Shown piece after piece: positions 9,800 through 19,126 of a stretch of DNA of 64,000 nucleotides. Source of the DNA: Paenibacillus odorifer. GTDB taxonomy: Bacteria > Bacillota > Bacilli > Paenibacillales > Paenibacillaceae. Below the pieces are notes generated by a model, which had not been told where the DNA came from, made no database searches, and saw only the letters and a list, made by a program, of their open reading frames with translations. Both the position numbers and the translations under genes were made by a program. The stretch's first letter is position 1. Every line of letters begins with the position of its first letter. Location: contig NZ_CP009428.1 of assembly GCF_000758725.1 (NCBI RefSeq), forward strand, positions 1,426,001 to 1,490,000, in the 5' to 3' direction.

Positions 9800-10780
9800 C
9801 TACCAAGCATACGCTTTAGGGGCTTCACCGCCGGGTCCAGGGAATATTTCATCTAGTCGTTTAAGCACAGCTTCATCTAGCACAATCTCAAGACTGCGCA
9901 GCGCACTCTCAAATTGCTCCAGGGTGCGGGGGCCGATAATTGGAGCAGTTACAGCAGGATTAGCCAGTAACCAAGCAAGAGCGACATTATCCTGTGGTTC
10001 TCCCAGCTCCATACATAAGCTGGCAAAAACCTCAAGCTGGCTCTTGTGCTGCTCTACACGATCTGCATTTCCGCCACTTCGGCTGCCCTCTATTTTTTTG
10101 AGTGCATTTCTTCCGAGAAGACCTCCATCGAGTGGGCTCCAAGGAATAATACCTAGCCCCAGATGGCGAGCGGCTGGCAAAACTTCAAGTTCAGGAAGCC
10201 GACAGGTCAGGCTGTATTTATGCTGCTCTGAGACTAGTCCAAGAAAACCACGAGCCTTAGCTTCTTGTTGAGCTATGGCGATATCCCAGCCTGCAAAGTT
10301 ACTGGAACCGACATAACCAATCTTGCCTTGACTCACAGCCAGCTCGAAAGCCCCCCAGAGCTCTTCCCAGGACGTACTGCGGTCTATATGATGCATCTGG
10401 TACAATTCAATATGATCGGTCTGAAGACGCTGCAGGGACCCTTCAAGATGGCGGCGAATGATATATGAGGATAATCTTTCTTCATCATTAGGACCATCAA
10501 GTTTATCATTCATGGCTCCATAAACTTTGGTGGCTAGTACAACCTTTTCCCGCCGCCCGCCGCCTTGCTTAAACCAGCGTCCAATAATGGTTTCAGTCAG
10601 GCCAGAATTTTCACCCCAGCCGTAAATGTTAGCGGTATCAAAAAAATTAACACCTGCATCCAGTGCAGCGTCCATGATGCGGAAGGCTTCTTTTTCATCC
10701 GTCTGCGGGCCAAAATTCATCGTTCCTAGACATAGGCGACTGACCTTCATGCCGGATTTGCCAAGCTTTGCATATTGCAC
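9800..10780 (-). CDS. Aldo/keto reductase
   Basis: 326 aa TIM-barrel NADPH-dependent oxidoreductase. The start MQYAKLGKSGMKVSRLCLGT is the family's first strand. Tetrad residues are visible as D and Y in FFDTANIYGWG, K in VVLATKVYG, and H in ELYQMHHID. The coenzyme site is PIIGPRTLEQFESAL near the C-terminus. It starts with GTG 10 nt after AAAGGAG. It is similar to the general stress AKRs of Bacillus (IolS/YvgN group), but the substrate cannot be assigned. It stands alone, divergent from leuB. Confidence 0.9.
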   Translation of the reverse strand: MQYAKLGKSGMKVSRLCLGTMNFGPQTDEKEAFRIMDAALDAGVNFFDTANIYGWGENSGLTETIIGRWFKQGGGRREKVVLATKVYGAMNDKLDGPNDEERLSSYIIRRHLEGSLQRLQTDHIELYQMHHIDRSTSWEELWGAFELAVSQGKIGYVGSSNFAGWDIAIAQQEAKARGFLGLVSEQHKYSLTCRLPELEVLPAARHLGLGIIPWSPLDGGLLGRNALKKIEGSRSGGNADRVEQHKSQLEVFASLCMELGEPQDNVALAWLLANPAVTAPIIGPRTLEQFESALRSLEIVLDEAVLKRLDEIFPGPGGEAPKAYAW

Positions 10781-11006
10781 TTCGCATTCACTCCTTTGAT
10801 AGATGACTTCATATTAATTGTAAACATCTTCAGAACTAAGAGCAAATATGCTCAGCATTGAGGGTGGTGGTCTGATCCTGATTGTTTATAGGCTATACCT
10901 ATCAGCTCAATAGAATCTATATCTTTGTCCTTTACGACTGGGTATGATACAACAATATAAAGAAGAACTATGTCTGTTAGAGCAGAAAACTTGAGGAGTG
11001 ACTGAG

Positions 11007-12089
11007 ATGAGTGAAGTTAAAAAAATCGCCGTAATCGCAGGGGACGGTATTGGACCAGAAGTTGTAGCAGAAGCGGAAAAAGTATTAAAAGTAACAGAAG
11101 AAGTATTCGGTTATGCTTTTGAAACAGAGCACGCATTATTTGGCGGTATCGCAATAGACGAGAAGGGGACTCCGCTGCCGGAAGATACACTTGAAATCTG
11201 TCGTAGCGCAGATGCTGTGTTATTGGGTGCTGTTGGTGGACCGAAATGGGATAATAATCCAAAGGAGCTTCGTCCCGAAACCGGACTGCTTGGAATTCGC
11301 AAAGCACTGGGGTTGTTCTCCAACCTGCGTCCAGCTGTCGTATTTGACTGTCTTAAGGATGCTTCGACTTTGAAGCCTGAAGTCCTGGAAGGCACAGATC
11401 TTATGGTAGTTCGCGAACTGACTGGCGGGATTTACTTCGGAGATAAATTGCGCCGTCAAGGAGAACATGGTGAAGAAGCTGTGGACACCTGTGTATATAA
11501 CGTAATGGAAGTAGAACGAATTGTCCGCCAAGCTTTTGAGATTGCCGGCAAGCGCCGTAATAAACTGGCGAGTGTTGATAAAGCGAATGTACTTGAAACT
11601 TCACGTTTGTGGCGTGAGGTTGTGAATAAGATTGCTCCAGAATATCCGGAGGTAGAGGTAGAGCATGTACTGGTTGATAACTGCGCAATGCAGCTGCTGC
11701 GCCGTCCATCTAGCTTTGACGTTATCGTTACTGAGAACATGTTTGGTGATATCTTGAGCGACGAGGCTGCTATGCTAACAGGTTCTATCGGTATGCTTGC
11801 TTCAGCTTCGATGGGTGACGGCAACTATGGTCTCTACGAGCCCGTTCACGGCTCTGCTCCTGATATTGCCGGACAAGGGCTTGCGAACCCGATCGCAACA
11901 ATCTTGTCGCTGGCCCTGATGTTCCGCTTAACCTTTGGTTATGAGGATGCTGCTGCTGCAATCGAAGCGGCAGTTGCTGCAGTATTGGATGCAGGACACC
12001 GTACAAGTGATATCGCCGTGGATAAGAGCAAAGCGATCAGTACAACTGAAATGGGCGACCTGATTGTTGCAGCAATCCGCAAAGCCTAA
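11007..12089 (+). CDS. leuB: 3-isopropylmalate dehydrogenase
   Basis: 360 aa, leucine biosynthesis: oxidative decarboxylation of 3-isopropylmalate with NAD. Family motifs are [27 protein letters not shown], the metal-binding signature [13 protein letters not shown], and [21 protein letters not shown] at 10998 would place the start inside the SD; the ATG at 11007, 8 nt after GAGGAG, is the better start. It is not flanked by other leu genes, so it is either a lone copy or the tail of a dispersed pathway. No T-box or leader hairpin was recognised in the 226 bp upstream. Confidence 0.95.
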   Translation: MSEVKKIAVIAGDGIGPEVVAEAEKVLKVTEEVFGYAFETEHALFGGIAIDEKGTPLPEDTLEICRSADAVLLGAVGGPKWDNNPKELRPETGLLGIRKALGLFSNLRPAVVFDCLKDASTLKPEVLEGTDLMVVRELTGGIYFGDKLRRQGEHGEEAVDTCVYNVMEVERIVRQAFEIAGKRRNKLASVDKANVLETSRLWREVVNKIAPEYPEVEVEHVLVDNCAMQLLRRPSSFDVIVTENMFGDILSDEAAMLTGSIGMLASASMGDGNYGLYEPVHGSAPDIAGQGLANPIATILSLALMFRLTFGYEDAAAAIEAAVAAVLDAGHRTSDIAVDKSKAISTTEMGDLIVAAIRKA

Positions 12090-12097
12090 TGCTTTAT

Positions 12098-12112
12098 TTA
12101 TAATAATTATAA
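12098..12112. promoter_or_regulatory. PerR-type box upstream of peroxiredoxin
   Basis: TTATAATAATTATAA matches the Bacillus PerR consensus TTATAATNATTATAA at every defined position (7-1-7 palindrome). It lies 9 bp after the leuB stop and 20 bp upstream of the -35 element driving the peroxiredoxin gene. The match is seen directly; peroxide control by PerR is inferred. Confidence 0.75.
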
Positions 12113-12131
12113 ATAAATAATTGATCTAATC

Positions 12132-12160
12132 TTGACTTTGATTTTGTGCGATGATACCAT
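12132..12160 (+). promoter_or_regulatory. Candidate sigma-A promoter for peroxiredoxin
   Basis: TTGACT (12132-12137), a 17-bp spacer and TACCAT (12155-12160), about 100 bp before the peroxiredoxin start. Confidence 0.5.
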
Positions 12161-12260
12161 TTGTTAAGTAGACAAGATATTATCTATTTCAGCATTTTTC
12201 AGTATATTGAGAGATACAAATGGTATTTTTTCTTACATAATCAGAGGGAGGATTCTAGCA

Positions 12261-12800
12261 ATGGCGGAACGTTTTGTAGGTAGACCGGCTCCCGATTTTA
12301 CTATGGAAACCGTATCAGGTGATGGTAAGGATTTTGGTAAAGTAAGCTTGTCTGATTATCGTGGCAAATGGCTTGTATTCTTCTTCTATCCGCTTGATTT
12401 CACATTTGTATGTCCAACTGAAATCACAGCTCTCAGTGACGCAGCAGCACAGTTTGAAGCACTTGATACAGCGATTCTCGGCGCAAGCATCGATTCGATC
12501 CACAGCCACAAAGCTTGGATTAATACCCCTAAGGATTCCAACGGCCTGGGTCGTTTGAATTTCCCGCTTGCAGCTGATATTACGAAACAAGTCTCTAAAG
12601 ACTATGGCATTCTGATTGAAGAAGAAGGTATCGCATTGCGTGGCTTGTTCATTATCGATCCTGAAGGCGAATTGAAATATCAAGTCGTTAACCACAATGA
12701 TGTAGGCCGCAGTGTGGAAGAAACTCTTCGTGTTCTGCAAGCCTTGCAATCTGGTGGTTTATGCCCAATGAACTGGAAGCCGGGCGATAAGAATCTGTAA
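12261..12800 (+). CDS. 2-Cys peroxiredoxin (AhpC/TSA family)
   Basis: 179 aa thiol peroxidase that reduces H2O2 and organic hydroperoxides. Peroxidatic C51 lies in TFVCPTE and resolving C168 in GGLCPMNWKPG, the typical 2-Cys arrangement with a C-terminal YF-poor tail. An upstream in-frame ATG at 12207 would add an unrelated 18 residues without an SD. ATG 12261, preceded by AGGGAGG, matches the family N-terminus (MAERFVGRPAPDF). It has its own promoter, a PerR-type box and a terminator, so it is monocistronic. No ahpF-like partner is present in the window. Confidence 0.95.
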   Translation: MAERFVGRPAPDFTMETVSGDGKDFGKVSLSDYRGKWLVFFFYPLDFTFVCPTEITALSDAAAQFEALDTAILGASIDSIHSHKAWINTPKDSNGLGRLNFPLAADITKQVSKDYGILIEEEGIALRGLFIIDPEGELKYQVVNHNDVGRSVEETLRVLQALQSGGLCPMNWKPGDKNL

Positions 12801-12844
12801 ATTTTAGACCGTTATCATAGTGATCTTTGATATTCTGATTTCTA

Positions 12845-12880
12845 CCTCCTTGCAGAAAATTTTCTGTAAGGGGGTTTTTT
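12845..12880 (+). terminator. Intrinsic terminator after peroxiredoxin
   Basis: A 15-bp stem (cctccttgcagaaaa with ttttctgtaaggggg, G-U tolerated) is followed by TTTTTT. Confidence 0.85.
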
Positions 12881-13025
12881 GCACCAAAAGATCTTGTATA
12901 TCTAAATAGATTTGAAAATAGGCGCGAAAAGTTATATTATGTCCTCGAGTGGAGGAATCTCCATTGGGGTAATGTAATACAATAATAAACAATCAAAGGG
13001 TTACTTCTAAGGAGGGCGAACAAAT

Positions 13026-13433
13026 ATGAGCTTTTGCTGTGGAGCGAGTATGGTAGGAACAAAGGGGACCCTAAAACATTATCGCACGCAAGTCCATAAT
13101 GTTCCCCTGCTTTTTTGTCCGGTATGTCATCGTGTGGAGGTTCACTACAAGGTCGAGAATGAATATGAGATCTTAGCGGAATATGCACATGGAGATGGTG
13201 TTACCGACGTGGACTTTCAGGACTATGTCATGGAAGACGAAACTGCAATTTTCGAGAACGTCATTAACGTCGAGAGTGAAGATCCTCTAGCCGTTGTACG
13301 CAATCAAATCGATATGGCGCTTGATCTGCTAGCTGTAGCCAAACAGATTGAGGATACCAAGTGGGAACGGGAATTGAAAAAAAGGTTAGCTGTGATGAGT
13401 CAGCGCCGTCTACGCCTGCAACAAAAGGCATAA
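13026..13433 (+). CDS. Zinc-ribbon-like conserved protein
   Basis: 135 aa, AAGGAGGG well placed before ATG. The N-terminus has CC (residues 4-5) and a CPVC pair about 30 residues on, suggesting a metal-binding ribbon. A middle acidic section (DGVTDVDFQDYVMEDE) and a C-terminal basic helix (KWERELKKRLAVMSQRRLRL) follow. I do not recognise a named family. It is a monocistronic gene ended by a good terminator; a nucleic-acid or protein-binding role is only a guess. Confidence 0.75.
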   Translation: MSFCCGASMVGTKGTLKHYRTQVHNVPLLFCPVCHRVEVHYKVENEYEILAEYAHGDGVTDVDFQDYVMEDETAIFENVINVESEDPLAVVRNQIDMALDLLAVAKQIEDTKWERELKKRLAVMSQRRLRLQQKA

Positions 13434-13474
13434 GTTTATTACTAATTTTTTGGGCATGCCCCATTTTTCCATGT

Positions 13475-13503
13475 AAGCCTCCGCAATCGCGGGGGCTTTT
13501 TAG
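13475..13503 (+). terminator. Intrinsic terminator
   Basis: Stem aagcctccgc, loop aatc, stem gcgggggctt, then TTTTT. The remaining ~320 bp up to the next gene are AT-rich and hold one possible Spo0A box (listed separately) but no gene. Confidence 0.85.
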
Positions 13504-13639
13504 CTTTTTATAATCCTTTTTAGTTTTTCGTGATCCTTTTTAGATTTTTTTAAATCATTTAGGCGAATAAATAGCGATAAATATAATTTGATGTGATGTT
13601 TCATATGTCTTTGGAATCATTTTATGAATTTTTTTACCA

Positions 13640-13646
13640 TTCGACA
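13640..13646. promoter_or_regulatory. Possible Spo0A box
   Basis: TTCGACA fits the 0A-box consensus TTCGNCA (reverse of TGNCGAA), 179 bp upstream of the PAS kinase. A 7-bp match can arise by chance, and no convincing -35/-10 pair was found beside it. Confidence 0.25.
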
Positions 13647-13824
13647 GTTTCTCCGATTGCGTTGTCTAGTTCTCTTGGATATGATTGGAATATAATTGAA
13701 CCGGTTGGAAAAAGTGCAACGATTACCGAATGTTCTGGCGGCTTCGTCATACACTCAAATACATAGTAATTTGATGTCGCTTAAGCGTCTTCGTCAAATG
13801 CAGTAAAAGGGGGAACTTCGTATC

Positions 13825-14928
13825 GTGATTAGCCAATATCAAGAAAGTCTTCTATTACCGGGAAGAACCTATCAAACTGGACCTGTGGATACTACATACG
13901 AGGATGTTCTAGAGAATATTGACAGCGGAATCATGCTTTTTGATGAAGAGGGAGTTATAAGTTTTGTAAATAAGCAAATGTACGGGATGCTTGAACTTAC
14001 CCGTCACTCTCTTGTGGGCTGCACATTTTCCCATCTACTGTCTAATGTTCGACTGAGCCGTTCCAAGAAAAAACAAGTAATGCAGAGCTACAGAGAGATG
14101 GTATACAAAGGAAAATCAAATTATGAGTTTCTAGACGAGTATGGCCGTTACTGGAAGGTTACTTTATGCTGCGGAGAGCAAATGAAAGGATGTTATTTGT
14201 TCACTGTCAAGGAAATCTCGGATTATAAGTTAATCGAACAAACGGCTTACCAGAACGATAGCTTGGCTATGCTAGGCAAATTATCCGCATCTATTGCCCA
14301 TGAAATCCGGAATCCGTTGACCGCGATCCGGGGATTTATTCAACTGCTTCATCCATACTTGCACCAACTGGGGAAAGAGGAATATGCCAAGATTATATTG
14401 GCCGAGATCGATCGTGCGAACGATATTATCCATGAATTTCTCTCCTCCTCTAAGCCGTCAGTTCCGCAGGTGGGGATGATACCCGTGTCCGCATTGCTCA
14501 AGGAGGTTGTTCTCCTTACAGAGAGCGAAGCTTTAATGAAGGGCTGCCAGATCAATCTTCATCCTCTTCAAGAGGACATGGTGATTTCTGGAGATGTCAA
14601 ACAGATGAAGCAAGTTGTGCTTAATATGATTAGAAATGCGATGGAGGCTGTAGCGGATCGAGAAGATGATTCGATGGGGAAAATCGAGGTTGGTGCCCGC
14701 AGAGAAGGCTCTGAGGTCCGTATGTTCATATCTGACAACGGTAAAGGAATGGATATTCGTACACTGGACAGGTTATTTAATCCTTTCTTTACTACCAAAG
14801 AGAATGGTACAGGATTGGGTCTTTCCGTAAGTGACCGCATCATCAAAAATCATGGCGGATGCATTTCTGTTAGCAGCAGAGTTAACGAGGGTACTCATTT
14901 TGTGATCTCTTTGCCATTAATCCATTAG
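13825..14928 (+). CDS. Soluble PAS-domain histidine kinase (sporulation-kinase type)
   Basis: 367 aa. The PAS domain spans about 24-130 (NIDSGIMLFDEEGVISFVNK). The HisKA phospho-acceptor is H159 in SASIAHEIRNPLTAIRGF, and the HATPase has N, G1 and G2 boxes (NMIRNAMEA, SDNGKGMD, GTGLGLSVSDRII). No membrane segment is seen. The PAS-HisKA-HATPase layout with HEIRNPLT(A)IRGF is that of Bacillus/Paenibacillus kinases feeding the Spo0F-Spo0B-Spo0A relay (KinA/KinE type). No response regulator is adjacent, which is usual for such orphan kinases. GTG start with AAAGGGGG 12 nt upstream. Sporulation input is an inference. Confidence 0.85.
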   Translation: MISQYQESLLLPGRTYQTGPVDTTYEDVLENIDSGIMLFDEEGVISFVNKQMYGMLELTRHSLVGCTFSHLLSNVRLSRSKKKQVMQSYREMVYKGKSNYEFLDEYGRYWKVTLCCGEQMKGCYLFTVKEISDYKLIEQTAYQNDSLAMLGKLSASIAHEIRNPLTAIRGFIQLLHPYLHQLGKEEYAKIILAEIDRANDIIHEFLSSSKPSVPQVGMIPVSALLKEVVLLTESEALMKGCQINLHPLQEDMVISGDVKQMKQVVLNMIRNAMEAVADREDDSMGKIEVGARREGSEVRMFISDNGKGMDIRTLDRLFNPFFTTKENGTGLGLSVSDRIIKNHGGCISVSSRVNEGTHFVISLPLIH

Positions 14929-14941
14929 AATAAGTAATAAG

Positions 14942-14986
14942 AGGCTGATCCCTGCGGATAATACAGATGCGGAGATCAGCCTTTGC
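14942..14986 (+). terminator. Terminator hairpin after PAS kinase
   Basis: aggctgatcCCTGC pairs with gcggagatcagcct (one mismatch, one G-U) and is followed by a weak T-rich tail. It overlaps the 5' extension of the next open frame, arguing against that extension. Confidence 0.6.
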
Positions 14987-15035
14987 TTATGTTACAATGG
15001 GTGTTGGTTTTGGGAAACAAATGGAGGTAATCACA

Positions 15036-16541
15036 ATGAATATAGAATACAACAGTGGTGTTGCCAACAATGTGCAGGGTGATGCCCTTATCCTTATTAT
15101 TTCTGAGTCTGAGGTCGAGAATGGAGGCTTTTCCGAAGGATGGGATGACAGAATTCGCCTATTGGGAAAGACGGGTTTATTTAAAGGCAAGCTTAATCAG
15201 ACTTATGTACTACCTGCTGAGAATTCATCTGGTTGTCCTGTTGTTATTTTGGTTGGCAGGGGGGACCAACTTCTCACGACTGAGGATCTAAGGCAAATGG
15301 GGGCTCAGACAGCTCGTGCAGCGCTTCGTTTGAAGGCGCTCAAGCTGGTATTTGAAGTGCCGGACAAATTACAGGAGCTTACCGTAGAGAAGGATGTGAC
15401 TTCTATTGCTTATGCGCTGACGGAGGGGCTAATGCTAGGTTCCTATCGCCGGGCTACCTATAAGCAGGTGCAGTCTTTTTATACAGGCCCAACAGCAGTT
15501 GTTTTCACTATAAAAGAGAAATTAGAGGGTAATGCCGGACGGGATTGGACTCAAGGCATTCAGAAGGGGCTAGCTTTCGGTGAGGCCACGAATTTGGCGC
15601 GGAGCTTGACCAACATGCCTGGTAATCTATTGACCCCCTCAGACCTTGCTGTGGCCGCTATAGAGGTTGCTGAGCGATATGGCTTTCCTTCTGAGGTGCT
15701 GGATGAACGGGAAATTGAGCAAAAAGGAATGGGCGGATTGCTCGCAGTCGGAAAAGGAAGTGTAAACCCTCCACGAATGATCGTCATCCGTTATCAGGGG
15801 ACAGGGAATTGGGATAAGGTAGTGGGGCTTGTAGGGAAGGGAGTTACCTTTGACACCGGCGGGATTTCCTTAAAAAGAGCACCAGGCATGGAAGAGCTGA
15901 TTAGTGATATGGGTGGGGCAGCGGCTGTACTCGGAGTAATGGAGGCGCTTGGCCGCTTACGTCCACGAATTAATGTCGTTATGGTTATTCCGTCTGCGGA
16001 GAATATGCCATCGGCCAATGCTTTTAAGCCTGGAGATGTTATTACCTCCATGAGCGGACGAACGATAGAAGTGTTGAATACCGACGCTGAAGGCAGAATT
16101 GTACTGGGAGATGCGCTGACTTATGCTCGGGAATGGGGAGCGAAACGTATTATCGATGTAGCTACACTGACAGGCGCTGTGTTGTCCACTTTGGGAGATA
16201 TAGCAACAGGTGCTGTAACTAATGATGAAGCGTTTCTGGAGCGATTTCTGGCCGCTTCAAGCTATTCAGGGGAAAAGGTCTGGCAGCTTCCGGCATACCC
16301 GGAATTTCGTGAGATGCTAAAGAGCGAGGTTGCCGATATCCGTAACACTGCTGGAAGATATGGTGGAGCCACTACAGGCGGATTATTTGTAGGTGAGTTT
16401 GCTGAGGGCTTGCCATGGATTCATCTAGATATTGCTGGCACTGCATATGTATCTAAAGAACGTGGAGTTAATCCTAAGGGAGCAACAGGTGTCATGGTTC
16501 GTTCTATCATTCAGTGGCTGCTGAGCGAAAGCGAGATCTAA
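15036..16541 (+). CDS. pepA: Cytosol (leucyl) aminopeptidase, M17 family
   Basis: 501 aa, two-metal exopeptidase releasing N-terminal residues. The C-terminal catalytic domain shows VGKGVTFDTGGISLK (metal and substrate Lys/Asp) and the M17 signature NTDAEGRIVLGDALTYA, with metal ligands D and E in it. The N-terminal macro-like domain (1-170) is typical of the family. Of several in-frame starts, ATG 15036 follows TGGAGG and avoids the upstream terminator. Monocistronic. Confidence 0.93.
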   Translation: MNIEYNSGVANNVQGDALILIISESEVENGGFSEGWDDRIRLLGKTGLFKGKLNQTYVLPAENSSGCPVVILVGRGDQLLTTEDLRQMGAQTARAALRLKALKLVFEVPDKLQELTVEKDVTSIAYALTEGLMLGSYRRATYKQVQSFYTGPTAVVFTIKEKLEGNAGRDWTQGIQKGLAFGEATNLARSLTNMPGNLLTPSDLAVAAIEVAERYGFPSEVLDEREIEQKGMGGLLAVGKGSVNPPRMIVIRYQGTGNWDKVVGLVGKGVTFDTGGISLKRAPGMEELISDMGGAAAVLGVMEALGRLRPRINVVMVIPSAENMPSANAFKPGDVITSMSGRTIEVLNTDAEGRIVLGDALTYAREWGAKRIIDVATLTGAVLSTLGDIATGAVTNDEAFLERFLAASSYSGEKVWQLPAYPEFREMLKSEVADIRNTAGRYGGATTGGLFVGEFAEGLPWIHLDIAGTAYVSKERGVNPKGATGVMVRSIIQWLLSESEI

Positions 16542-16571
16542 ACATCCGGGGAGCTGTCCGATCTAAACAAC

Positions 16572-16620
16572 AAGGGGTGTTCCCTAAACCAGAGTCTGGT
16601 TTAGGGAACACCCCTTTATT
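16572..16620. terminator. Strong convergent terminator
   Basis: A perfect 20-bp stem (aaggggtgttccctaaacca and complement) with a 5-nt loop separates pepA from the minus-strand small gene. Confidence 0.88.
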
Positions 16621-16639
16621 GAAATCCAAGAGCAGAAGC

Positions 16640-16786
16640 TTAAACAGTACGACTGGATTTTTTGGCCTTCGATTGGGAAGTGTAAGATTGAATGCCGTTC
16701 ATAATTTTATCGCGAGTTCCCTTATTCTTCAGTAAATATGCTGCTCCCAATGCGACCGTTGTAAATAATGTCTTTTTGGTATTCAT
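16640..16786 (-). CDS. 48-aa basic small protein
   Basis: MNTKKTLFTTVALGAAYLLK begins it and SRTV ends it. AAGGAGG is placed 8 nt before the ATG, which strongly supports translation. A short hydrophobic segment (about 7-18) is followed by a Lys/Ser/Arg-rich tail. It is 103 bp downstream of the FeoB-associated gene on the same strand and may be a separate unit. It resembles the short membrane-tethered YtxH-like proteins in flavour only; function unknown. Confidence 0.65.
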   Translation of the reverse strand: MNTKKTLFTTVALGAAYLLKNKGTRDKIMNGIQSYTSQSKAKKSSRTV

Positions 16787-16889
16787 AGGAATTACCTCCT
16801 TGGTATTGTCTGTAGTTGCTTATAACAAACATACCCGTTAGTTAAGGAGGCTAAACGATAAATCACTATTTATTGCCCATTTTACAAGC

Positions 16890-17069
16890 CTACTTCTTGT
16901 TGTTAACCGGTGTTGAACAACAAGAAAGCGGGGAATCCATCGATGCTGCCGAGCAGCTTTTTCCTTTATCACAGCCTGCACAAGCGCCCTGCTTTCCCTT
17001 TTGCACATGTCGATAGATGGTCCAGCCAGAATAACCGAAAATTAAGGCGACAATCACAACATTTATCAT
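16890..17069 (-). CDS. FeoB-associated Cys-rich small membrane protein
   Basis: 59 aa: one N-terminal membrane helix (MINVVIVALIFGYSGWTIYR), then a Cys-rich soluble tail with C-A-G-C, a further C in KSCSA, and CC (residues 50-51). It lies 44 bp downstream of feoB on the same strand. This matches the FeoB-associated Cys-rich membrane protein family, which commonly follows feoB in Bacillota and may handle ferrous iron or assist the channel. No strong SD is seen, so translational coupling to feoB is likely. Confidence 0.85.
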   Translation of the reverse strand: MINVVIVALIFGYSGWTIYRHVQKGKQGACAGCDKGKSCSAASMDSPLSCCSTPVNNKK

Positions 17070-17113
17070 AATGGTACCCCACTTTCATCATGAGAATCTT
17101 ATAATTTACAAGT

Positions 17114-19126
17114 CTACGACCATCCTAATAACCGTCCGCCTTGAAAAATAATTAAAGATACGATATACGCCAGAACGAGAGAATACCCCATGGAGAAGAA
17201 GGTCCATTTCCAAGACGCTGTTTCTTTTTTGATAACCCCTACAGTAGCCAAACAAGGAATATAAAGCAGGATAAAGGCCATGAAGCTGATCGAACTTAGC
17301 GGTGTGAAGACTTGAGAGATTTGATTTTCTAAACCAGCAGCATCTGGTGCATGATAGATGATATTCATGGTAGAGACTACGACCTCTTTTGCCAAAAATC
17401 CCGGAACCAACGTAGAGCCAGCCTGCCATGTTCCGAAACCAAGCGGTGCCAGTAGCGGTGCGATCATACCCCCAAACTTAGCCAGGAAGCTGTGATCCAT
17501 GTCCACATCAAACCCGCCAGGACCGGCATAAGACATAAACCAAATAATTGCTGAGCCTGCAAGAATAATAGTTCCAGCTTTTCGCAGGAAACCCTTGCCC
17601 TTTTCCCAAGTGCTGCGCGATAAGGTCTTGATCTGCGGCATACGATAAGGTGGAAGCTCGATCATGAAAACTGAGGATTCATTTTTGAATAAATATTTAG
17701 AGAATACCTTACAAAGAATCAGAGCAAACACAATACCCATCACATACATGGACAGAACTGCTACGGCCTCTTGCGCCGGAAAAAACACAGCTGCGAATAA
17801 AGCGTAAACAGGCAGTCTCGCAGAACAGGACATCAGCGGCATTAGCAAGGTGGTCAGCATGCGGTCTTTGGGCTGTTCGATGCTGCGCGCCGCCATTATG
17901 GCAGGTACATTGCAGCCGAAGCCAATGATGAATGGAATAAATGCTTTTCCGTTTAGTCCCATACGTTCCATGGTGCTGTCCATTAATAAGCAAACCCGAG
18001 CCATGTATCCTGAATCCTCCAAGAAGGAAATGATCAGGAAGAGAATGAAGATTTGCGGGACAAAGACGAGGACGCCCCCTACACCGCTAATTAATCCATC
18101 GACAATCAGGGCATGCGTGAAGCTGGATGCTCCAAGCGTCTGAAGCAGGGAATTGGCTCCATCACTAATCGGTCCGGAGATCAGGCCATCGAGGAGATCT
18201 GATAGAGGTCCGCCGACCCAGTCAAATGTGGTCTTAAAGAGAGCATACATAAAGAAGATAAATAAGGGCAGTCCTAGAAAACGATGCGTCAATATGGAAT
18301 CTAATCTTTCTGTTAAGTTATGAGGTTTCTGCGTTGTTGTATCAAGTACAACCTCACAAATGGAGTGGATATAATCCATCCGCTGTGAGCGAATCCATTG
18401 GGGGAGCGTCAGGGCCAGCTTTTTGATCTGTAGCTCACTCTGACAGGATTCACAGATGTTTAGCAGGCGAGTGGTGTCCATACGTGTCTTCAGAAAATGA
18501 AGAATAACCGGATTCTGCTCCATAAGCTGTAAAGCAATCCAGCGGTGATTGGGTAAGTCCTTGATAGGAAGTAATTCCTTTTCTATAGAAGATATCGCAT
18601 GCTCTACAATCTCACCGTAGTTCAACTTGAACTTTACAGCGGGAATCGCAGAGGATTTCTCTAAAATACTGAGGACTTGTGCGCAGCCTTTTCCCGTTCT
18701 TGCAACAAGCGGGAGGACAGTTATACCCAGTCGTGATTGTAAGACTTCATGATTGATGCGAATTCCACGTGCATTAGCGACGTCAATCATATTCAGTCCG
18801 AGTAAGGTAGGTTTGCCATACTCAAGTAATTGAAGCGTGAGCAGCAGATTTCGTTCCAGCTGTGAAGCATCCACGATATTAATTAAGGCTTCTGGAGATT
18901 CTTCTATTAGATACTGGGCAGCAACCCCCTCATCGCGTGAGAGTGGGTGCAAGGAATAGATGCCCGGCAAATCAATGAGCTTGCCAGCGCCGTTCTTCAG
19001 GCTGCCGATCTTCTTTTCTACAGTTACCCCTGACCAGTTACCAACATATTCGTATGAGGAGGTTAACGTATTGAAAAGAGAGGTTTTACCTGTATTGGGG
19101 TTACCTACAAGAGCTATTGAACTCAA
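17114..19126 (-). CDS. feoB: Ferrous iron transporter B
   Basis: 670 aa. The N-terminal G-domain has P-loop GNPNTGKTS (residues 7-15), G3 DLPGIYSL, and G4 as NMID. The GDI-like helical region follows, then the membrane core with two Gate motifs (GFGCNVPAIMAARSIE; MPLMSCSARLPVYALF) and a third near GFLAKEVVVSTM. It imports Fe(II) across the plasma membrane. The start is TTG, and its TTGA overlaps the feoA stop codon, so translation is coupled. Confidence 0.96.
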   Translation of the reverse strand: MSSIALVGNPNTGKTSLFNTLTSSYEYVGNWSGVTVEKKIGSLKNGAGKLIDLPGIYSLHPLSRDEGVAAQYLIEESPEALINIVDASQLERNLLLTLQLLEYGKPTLLGLNMIDVANARGIRINHEVLQSRLGITVLPLVARTGKGCAQVLSILEKSSAIPAVKFKLNYGEIVEHAISSIEKELLPIKDLPNHRWIALQLMEQNPVILHFLKTRMDTTRLLNICESCQSELQIKKLALTLPQWIRSQRMDYIHSICEVVLDTTTQKPHNLTERLDSILTHRFLGLPLFIFFMYALFKTTFDWVGGPLSDLLDGLISGPISDGANSLLQTLGASSFTHALIVDGLISGVGGVLVFVPQIFILFLIISFLEDSGYMARVCLLMDSTMERMGLNGKAFIPFIIGFGCNVPAIMAARSIEQPKDRMLTTLLMPLMSCSARLPVYALFAAVFFPAQEAVAVLSMYVMGIVFALILCKVFSKYLFKNESSVFMIELPPYRMPQIKTLSRSTWEKGKGFLRKAGTIILAGSAIIWFMSYAGPGGFDVDMDHSFLAKFGGMIAPLLAPLGFGTWQAGSTLVPGFLAKEVVVSTMNIIYHAPDAAGLENQISQVFTPLSSISFMAFILLYIPCLATVGVIKKETASWKWTFFSMGYSLVLAYIVSLIIFQGGRLLGWS

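Noticed and set aside
10781..11006. T-box or leucine attenuator ahead of leuB
   Set aside because: No T-box motif, terminator hairpin or Leu-rich leader peptide recognised.
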